A DNA stretch of 6,369 bases from JAICLV01 sp036380925 (GCA_036380925.1 DASVDW010000105.1:1-6369), one strand, 5' to 3'; shown: positions 1-6,259, counted from the stretch's first letter. Made by a program: numbers and translations. Notes: a model not told the origin generated them from the sequence alone.

Positions 1-1
1 G

Positions 2-820
2 ACCCGCTCCGACGTCGCCGTCAACGTGCCGATCCCGACGCCGCCGTTTTGGGGCACCCGCGTGGTCAAGGGCATCCCCCTCGCCGACTACACCGAATTG
101 CTCGATGAGAAGGCGACTTTCGCCGGCCGGTGGGGCCTGCGCGGCACCCGCGGCGGCCCGTCGTACGACGACCTCGTGGAGACCGAGGGCCGGCCGCGGC
201 TGCGCAAGTGGCTCGACCGCATGCAGACCGACGGCTTGCTCACGGCCGGCGTCGTCTACGGCTACTTCCCCTGTGTCAGCGAGGGCAACGAGCTCGTCAT
301 TCTCGAGGAGAGCGGCGATGAGCGGGCCCGGTTCGCGTTCCCGCGGCAGCGGCGCGACCGCCGGCTTTGCCTCGCCGACTTCTTCCGGCCTCGCGAGTCG
401 GGGGAGACTGACGTCGTCGCGTTTCAGATCGTCACGATCGGGCCGAGGGTGAGCGAGGCGACCGCCGAGTTGTTCGCCGACAACGCGTATCGCGACTACC
501 TGGAGTTGCATGGGCTGTCCGTTCAGCTCGCCGAGGCACTGGCCGAGTTCTGGCACCGCCGGGTGCGCACCGAACTCGGCTTCGCGGCCGATGACCACCC
601 AGACGTGCAGCAAGTGCTTGAGCACCAGGGTTATCGCGGCTCGCGTTACTCATTCGGCTATCCCGCCTGCCCCGACCTCGAGGATCGCGCGAAGATCGCG
701 GCGCTCTTGGAGCCGCAGCGCATCGGCGTGACGCTGTCGGAGGGGTTCCAGTTGGCCCCGGAGCAGTCGACCGACGCGATCGTCGTCCATCACCCGGAAG
801 CGAAGTACTTCAGCGCGTGA
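2..820 (+). CDS. metH: Cobalamin-dependent methionine synthase, C-terminal activation domain (5' end outside window)
   Basis: This is the 3' end of the gene for the cytoplasmic B12-dependent enzyme that transfers a methyl group from methyltetrahydrofolate to homocysteine. The frame is open from the left edge, so the GTG at 26 is an internal valine codon, not a start. The piece begins at the PPFWGTRVV linker that follows the cobalamin domain and then covers the AdoMet-binding activation domain, which reductively remethylates cob(II)alamin. Numbering from the codon at 26, the landmarks are GPSYDDLVETEGRPRLRKWLD (about 44-64), VVYGYFP (76-82), the helix ELHGLSVQLAEALAEFWHRR (160-179) and the signature RYSFGYPACPD (207-217), whose arginine and GYPACP match the RxxxGYPACP AdoMet site of E. 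coli MetH. The C-terminus HHPEAKYFSA is typical. About 272 of a usual 1,200 or so residues are present, with no frameshift. The TGA stop overlaps the GTG start of the next gene. Confidence 0.97.
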   Translation, partial: TRSDVAVNVPIPTPPFWGTRVVKGIPLADYTELLDEKATFAGRWGLRGTRGGPSYDDLVETEGRPRLRKWLDRMQTDGLLTAGVVYGYFPCVSEGNELVILEESGDERARFAFPRQRRDRRLCLADFFRPRESGETDVVAFQIVTIGPRVSEATAELFADNAYRDYLELHGLSVQLAEALAEFWHRRVRTELGFAADDHPDVQQVLEHQGYRGSRYSFGYPACPDLEDRAKIAALLEPQRIGVTLSEGFQLAPEQSTDAIVVHHPEAKYFSA

Positions 821-1503
821 CCTCCACCGACACACCGCCGCGCGAAACCTCACGAGGCGCGTTGCCCGCCGCCGTGTTGTTCGACATGGACGGCCTGCTC
901 ATCGACACCGAACCGTTGTGGTTCGAGGTTGAGACGCAGATCCTCGCCGACGTCGGCGCCACCTGGGAGGCGTCCGACCACGCCACCCTGGTCGGCAGCT
1001 CCGCCGCGGTCGCGTCGGCGTTCATCAGCGAGCGGTCCGGCGGGCGCGCCACACCGCAGCAGGTCGCCGACGAGATGCTGTCGCGCATGGCCAAACGCCT
1101 CCGCGAGACTCCGCAGTTGCAGCCCGGCGCGCTTCGCCTCATCAAAGAGTTGGACGACGCGGGCGTGCCGCGCGCGCTCGTCTCGTCGTCCGCGCGGGTT
1201 TTGATCGACGCCGCGCTCGACGGTGTGGCGCTGTCGTTCGACGTCATCGTCGCCGGCGACGCGGTGAACCACAACAAGCCGCACCCCGAGCCGTACCTGA
1301 AGGCCGCCGAGCTTGTTGGCGCCGACCCGCGGGATTGTGTGGCGCTCGAGGATTCGCCGACCGGCGCCGCGTCGGCTACCGCCGCCGGATGCGTCGTCAT
1401 CGCGGTCCCAAGTGTCACGTCGATCGACCCGGCCGAGCGACGGGTTGTCGTGCCGTCGCTCGACCACGTCGACCTGCCGTTCGTGCGCTCGCTGTTCGGC
1501 TAG
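817..1503 (+). CDS. HAD-superfamily (subfamily IA, beta-phosphoglucomutase-like) phosphohydrolase
   Basis: This is a 228-residue cytoplasmic Mg2+-dependent phosphatase or phosphomutase of the haloacid dehalogenase superfamily. All four HAD motifs are visible: motif I FDMDGLLIDTE (22-32) with nucleophile D23 and acid/base D25; motif II LVSSSAR (121-127) with S123; motif III lysine K154 in NKPHPEPY; motif IV ALEDSPTG (176-183) with the E178-D179 metal ligands. Residues about 34-95 fit the small helical C1 cap between motifs I and II. Length is normal for the family. The GTG start at 817 was chosen because it gives the GTGA overlap with the metH stop (818-820), suggesting translational coupling; a GGAAG at 796-800 is rather far for a ribosome site. 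An internal TTG at 865 would still leave motif I intact, so the first 16 residues are less certain. The substrate is unknown: a sugar phosphate or nucleotide is usual for the family. The metH link implies co-expression and does not prove a role in methionine metabolism. Confidence 0.93.
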   Translation: MTSTDTPPRETSRGALPAAVLFDMDGLLIDTEPLWFEVETQILADVGATWEASDHATLVGSSAAVASAFISERSGGRATPQQVADEMLSRMAKRLRETPQLQPGALRLIKELDDAGVPRALVSSSARVLIDAALDGVALSFDVIVAGDAVNHNKPHPEPYLKAAELVGADPRDCVALEDSPTGAASATAAGCVVIAVPSVTSIDPAERRVVVPSLDHVDLPFVRSLFG

Positions 1504-1525
1504 CTCGCCGTCCACCTGCCCTCAC

Positions 1526-1579
1526 CGGAGTTGTGTCGGCGAGCACGCGGTCTATCGCGTGTTGACCGACACAACTCTG
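1526..1579. terminator. Long compound hairpin between convergent genes, probable bidirectional terminator
   Basis: The 85-bp gap between the HAD stop (1503) and the permease stop (1589) is mostly one hairpin. The outer arms are GAGTTGTGTCGG (1528-1539) and its exact reverse complement (1566-1577), extended by C1526-G1579 and a G-U pair. After a 2x2 internal loop come inner arms CACGCG (1544-1549) and CGCGTG (1556-1561), extended by a G-U and an A-U pair, closing on the 6-nt loop 1550-1555. No T-run follows on either strand, as is common for actinobacterial terminators. Position and symmetry suit ending transcription from both sides. It could also be a copy of a dispersed palindromic element. 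Confidence 0.7.
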
Positions 1580-1588
1580 CCGTGGTGA

Positions 1589-4135
1589 CTACTCGGTGGC
1601 GATCGCCGCCAGCACGGGACGACGCGACGCGCGCCACGCCGGGAACAGCGCGGCCAGCACTCCGATGACGCCGGCGCCAATCACGTAGCCGATGAACTGC
1701 GCGACCGGGAACACCACGCGGTTCAGCTGACCGCCGCTCGTCGACACCACCGCCCAGCCGAACAGCGCGCCCAACGCGAGACCGAGCACAGCGCCGAACA
1801 CGGCGATGATCACCGACTCCAACCGAACCATGCGCCGCAACTGGCGCCGGCTCATCCCGATGGCGCGAAGCAAGCCAATCTCGCGGGTTCGCTCGTAGAC
1901 CGACAACGCCAGCGTGTTGACGATCCCGAGCACCGCGATGAGCAACGCCAACGCGAGCAGTCCAAAGATGAGTCCGACGAACTGGTCGATCTGCTTGCTG
2001 ATGGAGTCCTTGTAATCGGCTTGGCTTTGAATCTTCACCTGCGGATAGGTCTTCAGGCTGTCCACGAGGGCATTCGCGGTCGCAACCCGTTGGTCTGGTT
2101 GGGAGAGCACGTAGACGATCGCGTCGAGCTGGGTGTTGTAGTTCTGCTCGTACGTCGGCAGCGAGACGAGGTAGTCAGCGCCGCCGTTGCCGAGCAGGTC
2201 GTTGTCGTCGAAGACCCCACCTACCCGCAGTTGCGTCTTGCCGCCCGTCGGGTACTCCACCGCGACGCTGTCACCAACGCGCCAGTGGTTCGAGTCGGCC
2301 TTCGACTTCGACACCAGCAGCTCGTTGCTCTTCAACGCGTCGAGCGATCCCGACTTCATGTCGACTTTGATGACCTGGCCGATGTTGTCGGAGACCGCGA
2401 CCAGCATCACGCGCTTGCCGTTCAAGTGAGCGGCGCCGACGCGCGTCTCGCCGACGGCCGTGACACCCGGGGTCTGCCGCGCCTTGGTCGCGACGTCGGG
2501 GGAGAAGCCTTGGAACGAGTCGGACGTGAGCACGTAGTCGGCGCCAAGGTTCTTGTTGACGACCGCCGCGATCGACGACTTCGTCGACGTGGCGAGCACG
2601 GACAACATCGACACCAACGCAAGACCGATCATCAACGCCGCAGCGGTGGACGCGGTGCGCCGCGGGTTGCGGATCGCGTTTGACCGGGCGAGCCGGCCGC
2701 TGGTGCCGAACATGCGAACCAGCGGCGCACCGATGAACCGCACGACTGGTCGGCTGAGCAGCGCGCTCATCACCCAGACGCCGATCATCACCAACGCGAT
2801 ACCGATGCCGACTCGCGCGGCCGCGCCGCCGCTGCTGCCGCGGATGGAGCCGGCGATCAAGGCGGCGCCGATCGCGGTCACGACGCCGCCGACGATGGCG
2901 CGCACCCGAAGCGAGCGCTCCGGCAGCGCGACCCCGTCGCGCATGGCGGCGACCGGCGGGATGCGCGATGCGCGCAACGCCGGAGCCGCCGCTGCGATCA
3001 CGGTGACCAGAACGCCGACGATGTACGCCGCGATGACGGTGTGGCTTTTCACGATCAGCGATCCGGTTGGCATCGAGACGCCAAACGCCGCCAGCAACCC
3101 GCGCACGCCGACCGCAACCAGCAGTCCGAGGCCGAGACCGACCGTCGAGGCGATCACCCCAACGACGAACGACTCACTGAGCACCGACGTCAGCACTTGC
3201 TTTCGGCTCGCCCCGATCGCGCGTAGCAGCGCCAACTCCCGGGTGCGCTGGGCGACCAACATGGTGAACGTGTTGAGAATGATGAACAAACCGACGAAGA
3301 GCGCGACGCCAGCGAAGATCAACAGGAAGATGTTGAAGAACCCGAGCGCCTTGTTGATGGAGTCCGTCTGCTCCTTTTGCACCGCCTTCCCGGTGACCGC
3401 CTCGTAGCCGCTTGGCAGCGTCTTCGCGACGCGATCGGCCAGCGCCTGCTGCGAAAGGCCCTTCGCCGCCTCGACGTCGATCTGGTTGAAGTAACCCGGC
3501 TTCCCGGTGACCCGCTGCGCGGTTTGCGGGTCGAACACGCTGAGGACCGCGCCGGCGAGGTTGCTGCTGCCGCCCACGGTGACGATCCCGACGATGTTCG
3601 CTTTCATCGGCTCGCCCTGCGTCTGCACGGTGACCGGGTCGCCCACCCGCAGGTCGTAATTGTCGGCCGCGCTCTTGTCGACCGCGACCTGGCCAGGACC
3701 GGTCGGCCCGTGGCCGGCGACGAACTCAAGCGTCCCGAAGTTGGACGGCGTCCATGACACCGCGAGGGTCGGCGGACCAGGCGACTTCGGCTTGACGGGC
3801 CTGCCGTCTTGCGTCACGAGCAGGTTGCTGCCCTCTATCGAACCCACCGCGTTGGCGACGCCGTCAACCGATTTCACTTGGGCGACAAGGCTTTCCGGTA
3901 CCAGTTTGCGGTCGGTGTTGGAGCCGATGTCGGTGGTGCCGAAATCGGACTGAGCCCGGACGACCACGCTGAGGTTCTTGCTGGTGCGGCCGACGAGGTC
4001 GTTGAACGTCGACTTCAAGGTGTCGGTGAAGACGAGGGTGCCGGCCAGGAAGCCGATTCCGATAACCACTGAAAGACCGGTCAGCAAGAGTCTGACTTTG
4101 TGCGCGAACAAGTTGCGCATCGTGGCGCGCAGCAT
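1589..4135 (-). CDS. ABC transporter permease, duplicated FtsX/MacB-type
   Basis: This is an 848-residue membrane subunit that pairs with the ATPase encoded just upstream. I read about ten membrane helices: 17-38, 266-290, 318-345, 364-388, 411-430, 443-462, 495-517, 717-742, 771-796 and 808-832. Large extracytoplasmic MacB-like domains fill about 39-265 and 518-716. The protein is two FtsX units in tandem: the cytoplasmic coupling segment occurs as QRTRELALLRAIGASRKQV (296-314) and ERTREIGLLRAIGMSRRQL (748-766), and each unit ends in PAxRASRxP (385-393, 832-840). The ATG at 4135 shares its A with the TGA stop of the ATPase gene and is preceded by GGAGAGG at 7 nt. A longer open frame up to 4513 runs antisense-free but out of frame through the ATPase gene and is arginine-rich, so I reject it. 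Family members act as exporters or mechanotransmitters on envelope lipids, lipoproteins or peptides. The substrate is unknown. No adjacent sensor kinase suggests a BceAB peptide-resistance module, and two large external domains differ from BceB, which has one. Confidence 0.95.
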   Translation of the reverse strand: MLRATMRNLFAHKVRLLLTGLSVVIGIGFLAGTLVFTDTLKSTFNDLVGRTSKNLSVVVRAQSDFGTTDIGSNTDRKLVPESLVAQVKSVDGVANAVGSIEGSNLLVTQDGRPVKPKSPGPPTLAVSWTPSNFGTLEFVAGHGPTGPGQVAVDKSAADNYDLRVGDPVTVQTQGEPMKANIVGIVTVGGSSNLAGAVLSVFDPQTAQRVTGKPGYFNQIDVEAAKGLSQQALADRVAKTLPSGYEAVTGKAVQKEQTDSINKALGFFNIFLLIFAGVALFVGLFIILNTFTMLVAQRTRELALLRAIGASRKQVLTSVLSESFVVGVIASTVGLGLGLLVAVGVRGLLAAFGVSMPTGSLIVKSHTVIAAYIVGVLVTVIAAAAPALRASRIPPVAAMRDGVALPERSLRVRAIVGGVVTAIGAALIAGSIRGSSGGAAARVGIGIALVMIGVWVMSALLSRPVVRFIGAPLVRMFGTSGRLARSNAIRNPRRTASTAAALMIGLALVSMLSVLATSTKSSIAAVVNKNLGADYVLTSDSFQGFSPDVATKARQTPGVTAVGETRVGAAHLNGKRVMLVAVSDNIGQVIKVDMKSGSLDALKSNELLVSKSKADSNHWRVGDSVAVEYPTGGKTQLRVGGVFDDNDLLGNGGADYLVSLPTYEQNYNTQLDAIVYVLSQPDQRVATANALVDSLKTYPQVKIQSQADYKDSISKQIDQFVGLIFGLLALALLIAVLGIVNTLALSVYERTREIGLLRAIGMSRRQLRRMVRLESVIIAVFGAVLGLALGALFGWAVVSTSGGQLNRVVFPVAQFIGYVIGAGVIGVLAALFPAWRASRRPVLAAIATE

Positions 4136-4902
4136 CAGAGAACCTCTCCGATGGTCTCCAGCTTGGCCATCCGCTCGAACACGATCGACTGCGTCGGATC
4201 GCGCAATTCGTCGACGACCCGGCCGTCGGAGAGGAAGACCACCCGGTCGGCGTAAGAGGCGGCGGCGGGGTCGTGCGTCACCATCACAATGGTCTGACCC
4301 ATCTCGGTGACCGACCGGCGAAGCAGTCCGAGCACCTCGGCCCCCGACCGCGAGTCGAGGTTTCCGGTCGGCTCGTCGGCGAAGATGATCGACGGCTTCG
4401 ACGCGAGCGCCCGCGCGCACGCCACCCGCTGCTGCTGCCCGCCGGACAGCTCCGTGGGCTTGTGACCCAGCCGGTCGCGCAATCCGACCGTGTCGATCAC
4501 CGTGTCGAGCCATTCGCGGTCGGCCTTGCGGCCGGCGATGTCCATCGGCAGCGTGATGTTCTCCAAAGCGGTCAACGTCGGGATCAGGTTGAACGACTGG
4601 AAAACGAAGCCGACATGTTCGCGGCGCAATCTGGTGAGCGCCTTATCGTCGAGCCGGTTGATCTCGATGTCGCCGATGAACGCGCTGCCTGAGGTGATCG
4701 AGTCAAGACCCGCGAGGCAGTGCATCAACGTCGACTTGCCTGAACCGGACGGTCCCATGATGGCGCTGAAGTGCCCCCGGTCGAAGCCGGTCGTGATGGA
4801 GTCCAAGGCGGTCACCCGGGTCTCACCCTCGCCGTACACCTTCGTCATCGCGACGGCGCGTGCGGCGGCGATTGCGGTCCGCTCGGTCGAAACGGTGCTC
4901 AT
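4135..4902 (-). CDS. ABC transporter ATP-binding protein, LolD/MacB family
   Basis: This is a 255-residue cytoplasmic ATPase that drives the FtsX-type permease encoded next. Every expected motif is intact: A-loop Y23, Walker A GPSGSGKST (50-58), Q-loop Q102 in VFQSFNLIP, signature LSGGQQQR (152-159), Walker B IIFADEP (172-178) with catalytic E177, D-loop GNLDS (180-184) and switch H210 in VTHD. The sequence GFVFQSFNLIPTLTALENI and DEPTGNLDS place it in the LolD/MacB/FtsE-like subfamily rather than with importers. Length is normal. The ATG at 4902 has AAGGAG 9 nt upstream. The frame stays open further upstream to a stop at 5059-5061 but contains no ATG, GTG or TTG there, so 4902 is the only credible start before the Walker A motif. 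The gene is first in a two-gene operon; its TGA shares one base with the permease ATG, consistent with coupled synthesis. Its N-terminal 20 residues are alanine- and threonine-rich and not informative. Confidence 0.96.
   Translation of the reverse strand: MSTVSTERTAIAAARAVAMTKVYGEGETRVTALDSITTGFDRGHFSAIMGPSGSGKSTLMHCLAGLDSITSGSAFIGDIEINRLDDKALTRLRREHVGFVFQSFNLIPTLTALENITLPMDIAGRKADREWLDTVIDTVGLRDRLGHKPTELSGGQQQRVACARALASKPSIIFADEPTGNLDSRSGAEVLGLLRRSVTEMGQTIVMVTHDPAAASYADRVVFLSDGRVVDELRDPTQSIVFERMAKLETIGEVL
4143..4149 (-). promoter_or_regulatory. Ribosome binding site of the permease gene
   Basis: On the minus strand GGAGAGG lies 7 nt before the ATG at 4135, inside the last codons of the ATPase gene. 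It is a strong purine-rich Shine-Dalgarno sequence and fixes the permease start at 4135. Confidence 0.8.
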
Positions 4903-4903
4903 C

Positions 4904-4983
4904 GGCTTGGACTCCTTGGTTTCTTGGGCGACTTGTTTTCTTGAGCGACTTGGTTTGGACGACTTGGCTTCTTGGGTTGCTCG
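4904..4983. repeat. Degenerate 14-17-bp tandem repeat in the leader of the ABC operon
   Basis: Read on the plus strand, five units follow each other without gaps: GGCTTGGACTCCTTG (4904-4918), GTTTCTTGGGCGACTTG (4919-4935), TTTTCTTGAGCGACTTG (4936-4952), GTTTGGACGACTTG (4953-4966, lacking three bases) and GCTTCTTGGGTTGCTCG (4967-4983). Units two and three differ at only two of 17 positions. On the transcribed minus strand the core is CAAGTCGCYCAAGAAA, an unusually purine- and AAG-rich stretch for this genome. It lies directly upstream of the ATPase start codon and contains its ribosome binding site. It could be a protein-binding array, an unstructured translational enhancer or a slippage product. 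No function is shown. Confidence 0.75.
4912..4917 (-). promoter_or_regulatory. Ribosome binding site of the ABC ATPase gene
   Basis: On the minus strand AAGGAG lies 9 nt before the ATG at 4902. It sits inside the last, most diverged unit of the tandem repeat 4904-4983, so a change in that repeat would directly affect translation of the operon. Confidence 0.75.
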
Positions 4984-5019
4984 AGGTTTCGGGCAGTGCG
5001 CGGCCGCCCAGTTTCGACT

Positions 5020-5146
5020 CGCGACGCTACGGTCGCGCGGCGCGTGGCCGAATCGGGGTCAGCCCCGGAGTCTTTCCTGGGCCATCCCTGAGGTCCAACT
5101 GCTTATGCGCTTAACAGTATGTAGAACCGCGCGGCGAAATGCCGCG
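5020..5146 (-). promoter_or_regulatory. Structured leader of the ABC operon: three perfect short hairpins
   Basis: Upstream of the tandem repeat lie three perfect inverted repeats: CGCGAC/GTCGCG (5020-5025 and 5032-5037, 6-nt loop), CGGGG/CCCCG (5054-5058 and 5063-5067, 4-nt loop) and CGCGGC/GCCGCG (5130-5135 and 5141-5146, 5-nt loop). Short GC stems arise easily by chance at this base composition, so the grouping is suggestive only. I recognise no known riboswitch or T-box, and no T-run follows any stem, so a classical attenuator is not supported. Confidence 0.35.
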
Positions 5147-5200
5147 GACGTCCCTCACGAATGCGGTGTGACAAAGGTCAAGTTTTTGCGGTCACAACGT
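5107..5200 (-). promoter_or_regulatory. Probable promoter and control region of the ABC operon
   Basis: This is the most AT-rich part of the 387-bp gap between the nuclease stop and the ATPase start, and the operon needs a promoter here unless it is transcribed from the nuclease gene. On the minus strand there is a TTGACC (5181-5176) resembling a -35 box, but nothing fitting TANNNT at 17-18 nt. A separate TACTGT (5119-5114) fits TANNNT without a good -35. An inverted pair TGTGAC (5167-5172) and GTCACA (5191-5196), 18 nt apart, encloses the TTGACC, with a further GTCA at 5177-5180 forming TGACAAAGGTCA. This could be an operator over a promoter; the exact start site cannot be chosen from sequence. 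Confidence 0.35.
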
Positions 5201-5206
5201 TCGGGG

Positions 5207-5267
5207 CGCGTCAGAGCCGCTGATCACTCGAATCGTTTGAGACACCGCGACTCTGATCGCCGACGCG
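5207..5267. terminator. Imperfect inverted repeat downstream of the nuclease gene, possible terminator
   Basis: Within 85 bp after the nuclease stop, CGCGTC (5207-5212) is matched by GACGCG (5262-5267), and TCAGAG (5211-5216) by CTCTGA (5251-5256); the two pairings share two bases, so only one can form fully. A small hairpin CTCGAA/TTTGAG (5228-5233 and 5237-5242, one G-U pair in plus-strand RNA) lies between. There is no T-run. It may end transcription of the nuclease gene before the ABC operon, but the fold is not compelling. Confidence 0.3.
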
Positions 5268-5289
5268 TTGGATCTCCGCGCGCCGCCGA

Positions 5290-6201
5290 TCACAGCGCGT
5301 CGTCGAGCCAGTCGGGTTCGTCAAGCGGAGCAACCGCGGCCTGCCCTGTCGGCTGCGGGTACGGCGGCGGAGTGCCACCGAACGCAGGGCAGATCGATTG
5401 GTGCGCGCACCACTCGCACAGCCGACTCGGGCGCGCCGGGAAATGCTGGTTCGCAAGACCTCGCTCGATCGCGTCCCACAGCGCGCGCACCTTCCGCTCC
5501 GTGGCCTCCAGATCGGCCGCATCCGGTTGGTAGCGCAGCAGCTGACCGTCACCGAGGTAAATCAGCTGCAGCAGCGACGGGATCGTGCCGGTGACCCGCC
5601 ACATGACCAGCGCGTAGAACTTCAGCTGGAACAGCGCCTTGTCTTCGAACAATTCGGACGGCGCGTTGCCGGTCTTGTAGTCGACTATGCGGATCCGGCC
5701 ATCGGCCGCGACATCGACGCGGTCGACGAACCCACGCAGCCGGATGCCGGCGGCGCCACCGTCAAGCTCCGCCTCGACCAGCAGCTCGCGCTGCGCGGGC
5801 TCGATTCGGCGCGGATCCTCGAGCGCGAAATAGGTCTCCAACAATCGGCGCGCACTGGCGAGCCACTCCCGCAAAGAGCCGTCGTCGGTTGACGGAAACA
5901 GCTGCGCGAGCTCGGGGCGCTCGTCGAGCAGCCGCCGCCACTGCGGCTCCAGCGACTGCGCGGCGCGCTCGATCGTGCGGTCTGCCGCAGGCGCGTCGAA
6001 CAGCCGCTCCAACACCGCGTGCACGAGAGTGCCGCGGGTAGCGACCGGACTCGGCGGCTCGGGCAACCGATCGATGACCCGGAAGCGGTAGAGCAGCGGA
6101 CACGACATGAAGTCGGCTGCGCGCGAGGGCGACAGCGCCCATGGGCGCGCGGCCGATTCGGCCGGCGCTTCGGCGGCGTCGTCGATGGGCAGCGCGGTCA
6201 T
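5290..6201 (-). CDS. RecB-family PD-(D/E)XK exonuclease with predicted 4Fe-4S cluster
   Basis: This 303-residue protein is a stand-alone nuclease of the RecB/AddB/Cas4 fold (PDDEXK_1 type), predicted to cut DNA in the cytoplasm. Landmarks in order: SPSRAADFMSCPLLYRF (24-40), GTLVHAVLE (57-65) with active-site H61, GFVDRVD (157-163) with D160, IVDYKTG (172-178) with catalytic D174 and K176, and QLKFYA (192-197) with the Q-x3-Y motif. Cysteines C34, C262, C265 and C271 form the C-n-C-x2-C-x5-C pattern that holds a 4Fe-4S cluster in AddB, Cas4 and related nucleases, so fold stability probably depends on iron-sulfur assembly. No helicase domain is present. Length is close to mycobacterial Rv2119, the likely counterpart by recollection. 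I chose ATG 6201 because SPSR begins 24 residues later, as usual; the open frame reaches ATG 6354, but those 51 residues are low-complexity. No Shine-Dalgarno precedes 6201, and a TACGCT 6 nt upstream suggests a leaderless transcript. Confidence 0.92.
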   Translation of the reverse strand: MTALPIDDAAEAPAESAARPWALSPSRAADFMSCPLLYRFRVIDRLPEPPSPVATRGTLVHAVLERLFDAPAADRTIERAAQSLEPQWRRLLDERPELAQLFPSTDDGSLREWLASARRLLETYFALEDPRRIEPAQRELLVEAELDGGAAGIRLRGFVDRVDVAADGRIRIVDYKTGNAPSELFEDKALFQLKFYALVMWRVTGTIPSLLQLIYLGDGQLLRYQPDAADLEATERKVRALWDAIERGLANQHFPARPSRLCEWCAHQSICPAFGGTPPPYPQPTGQAAVAPLDEPDWLDDAL

Positions 6202-6207
6202 GACGGC

Positions 6208-6213
6208 AGCGTA
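6208..6213 (-). promoter_or_regulatory. Candidate -10 box of a leaderless promoter for the nuclease gene
   Basis: On the minus strand TACGCT fits the actinobacterial -10 pattern TANNNT and lies 6 nt before the ATG at 6201, the spacing expected when transcription begins at the start codon itself. The lack of any Shine-Dalgarno upstream of that ATG agrees. No clear -35 is seen. Confidence 0.4.
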
Positions 6214-6259
6214 GGGGAGGCGGCGGACAGTGCTGGCCGGCCGCGCCGCCGTCGGTGCA

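Noticed and set aside
850..1515. 221-residue minus-strand frame opposite the HAD gene
   Set aside because: It is an antisense shadow of a gene with all HAD motifs; the sequence is arginine- and glycine-rich with no recognisable domain.
2553..3407. 284-residue plus-strand frame opposite the permease gene, and the 220-residue one at 2021-2683
   Set aside because: Both are antisense to a clear FtsX-type permease. Their threonine/alanine/proline or arginine/valine bias is what the opposite strand of GC-rich coding DNA gives, and neither has a credible start or family.
4136..4513. Upstream extension of the permease reading frame to an earlier start
   Set aside because: It lies in another frame of the ATPase gene, encodes an arginine-, glycine- and alanine-rich sequence with no membrane helix, and the ATG at 4135 has a strong ribosome site and a normal stop-start junction.
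4903..5058. Possible N-terminal extension of the ATPase through the AAG-rich repeat
   Set aside because: The frame is open back to the stop at 5059-5061, but it contains no ATG, GTG or TTG, while 4902 has AAGGAG at 9 nt.
5102..5116. AAGC-GCAT-AAGC direct repeat and partial dyad around TTATGCGCTTAA
   Set aside because: The arms match over only three or four bases with mismatches, so I cannot separate it from chance.
4490..5533. 347-residue plus-strand frame spanning the ATPase gene, the intergenic gap and the nuclease end
   Set aside because: It crosses two real genes on the other strand and the repeat-rich gap, with no domain, and a serine/arginine-rich composition typical of a shadow frame.
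6235..6242. GGCCGGCC palindrome
   Set aside because: An 8-bp GC-only palindrome is common in such a genome and is not placed at any boundary that suggests a role.
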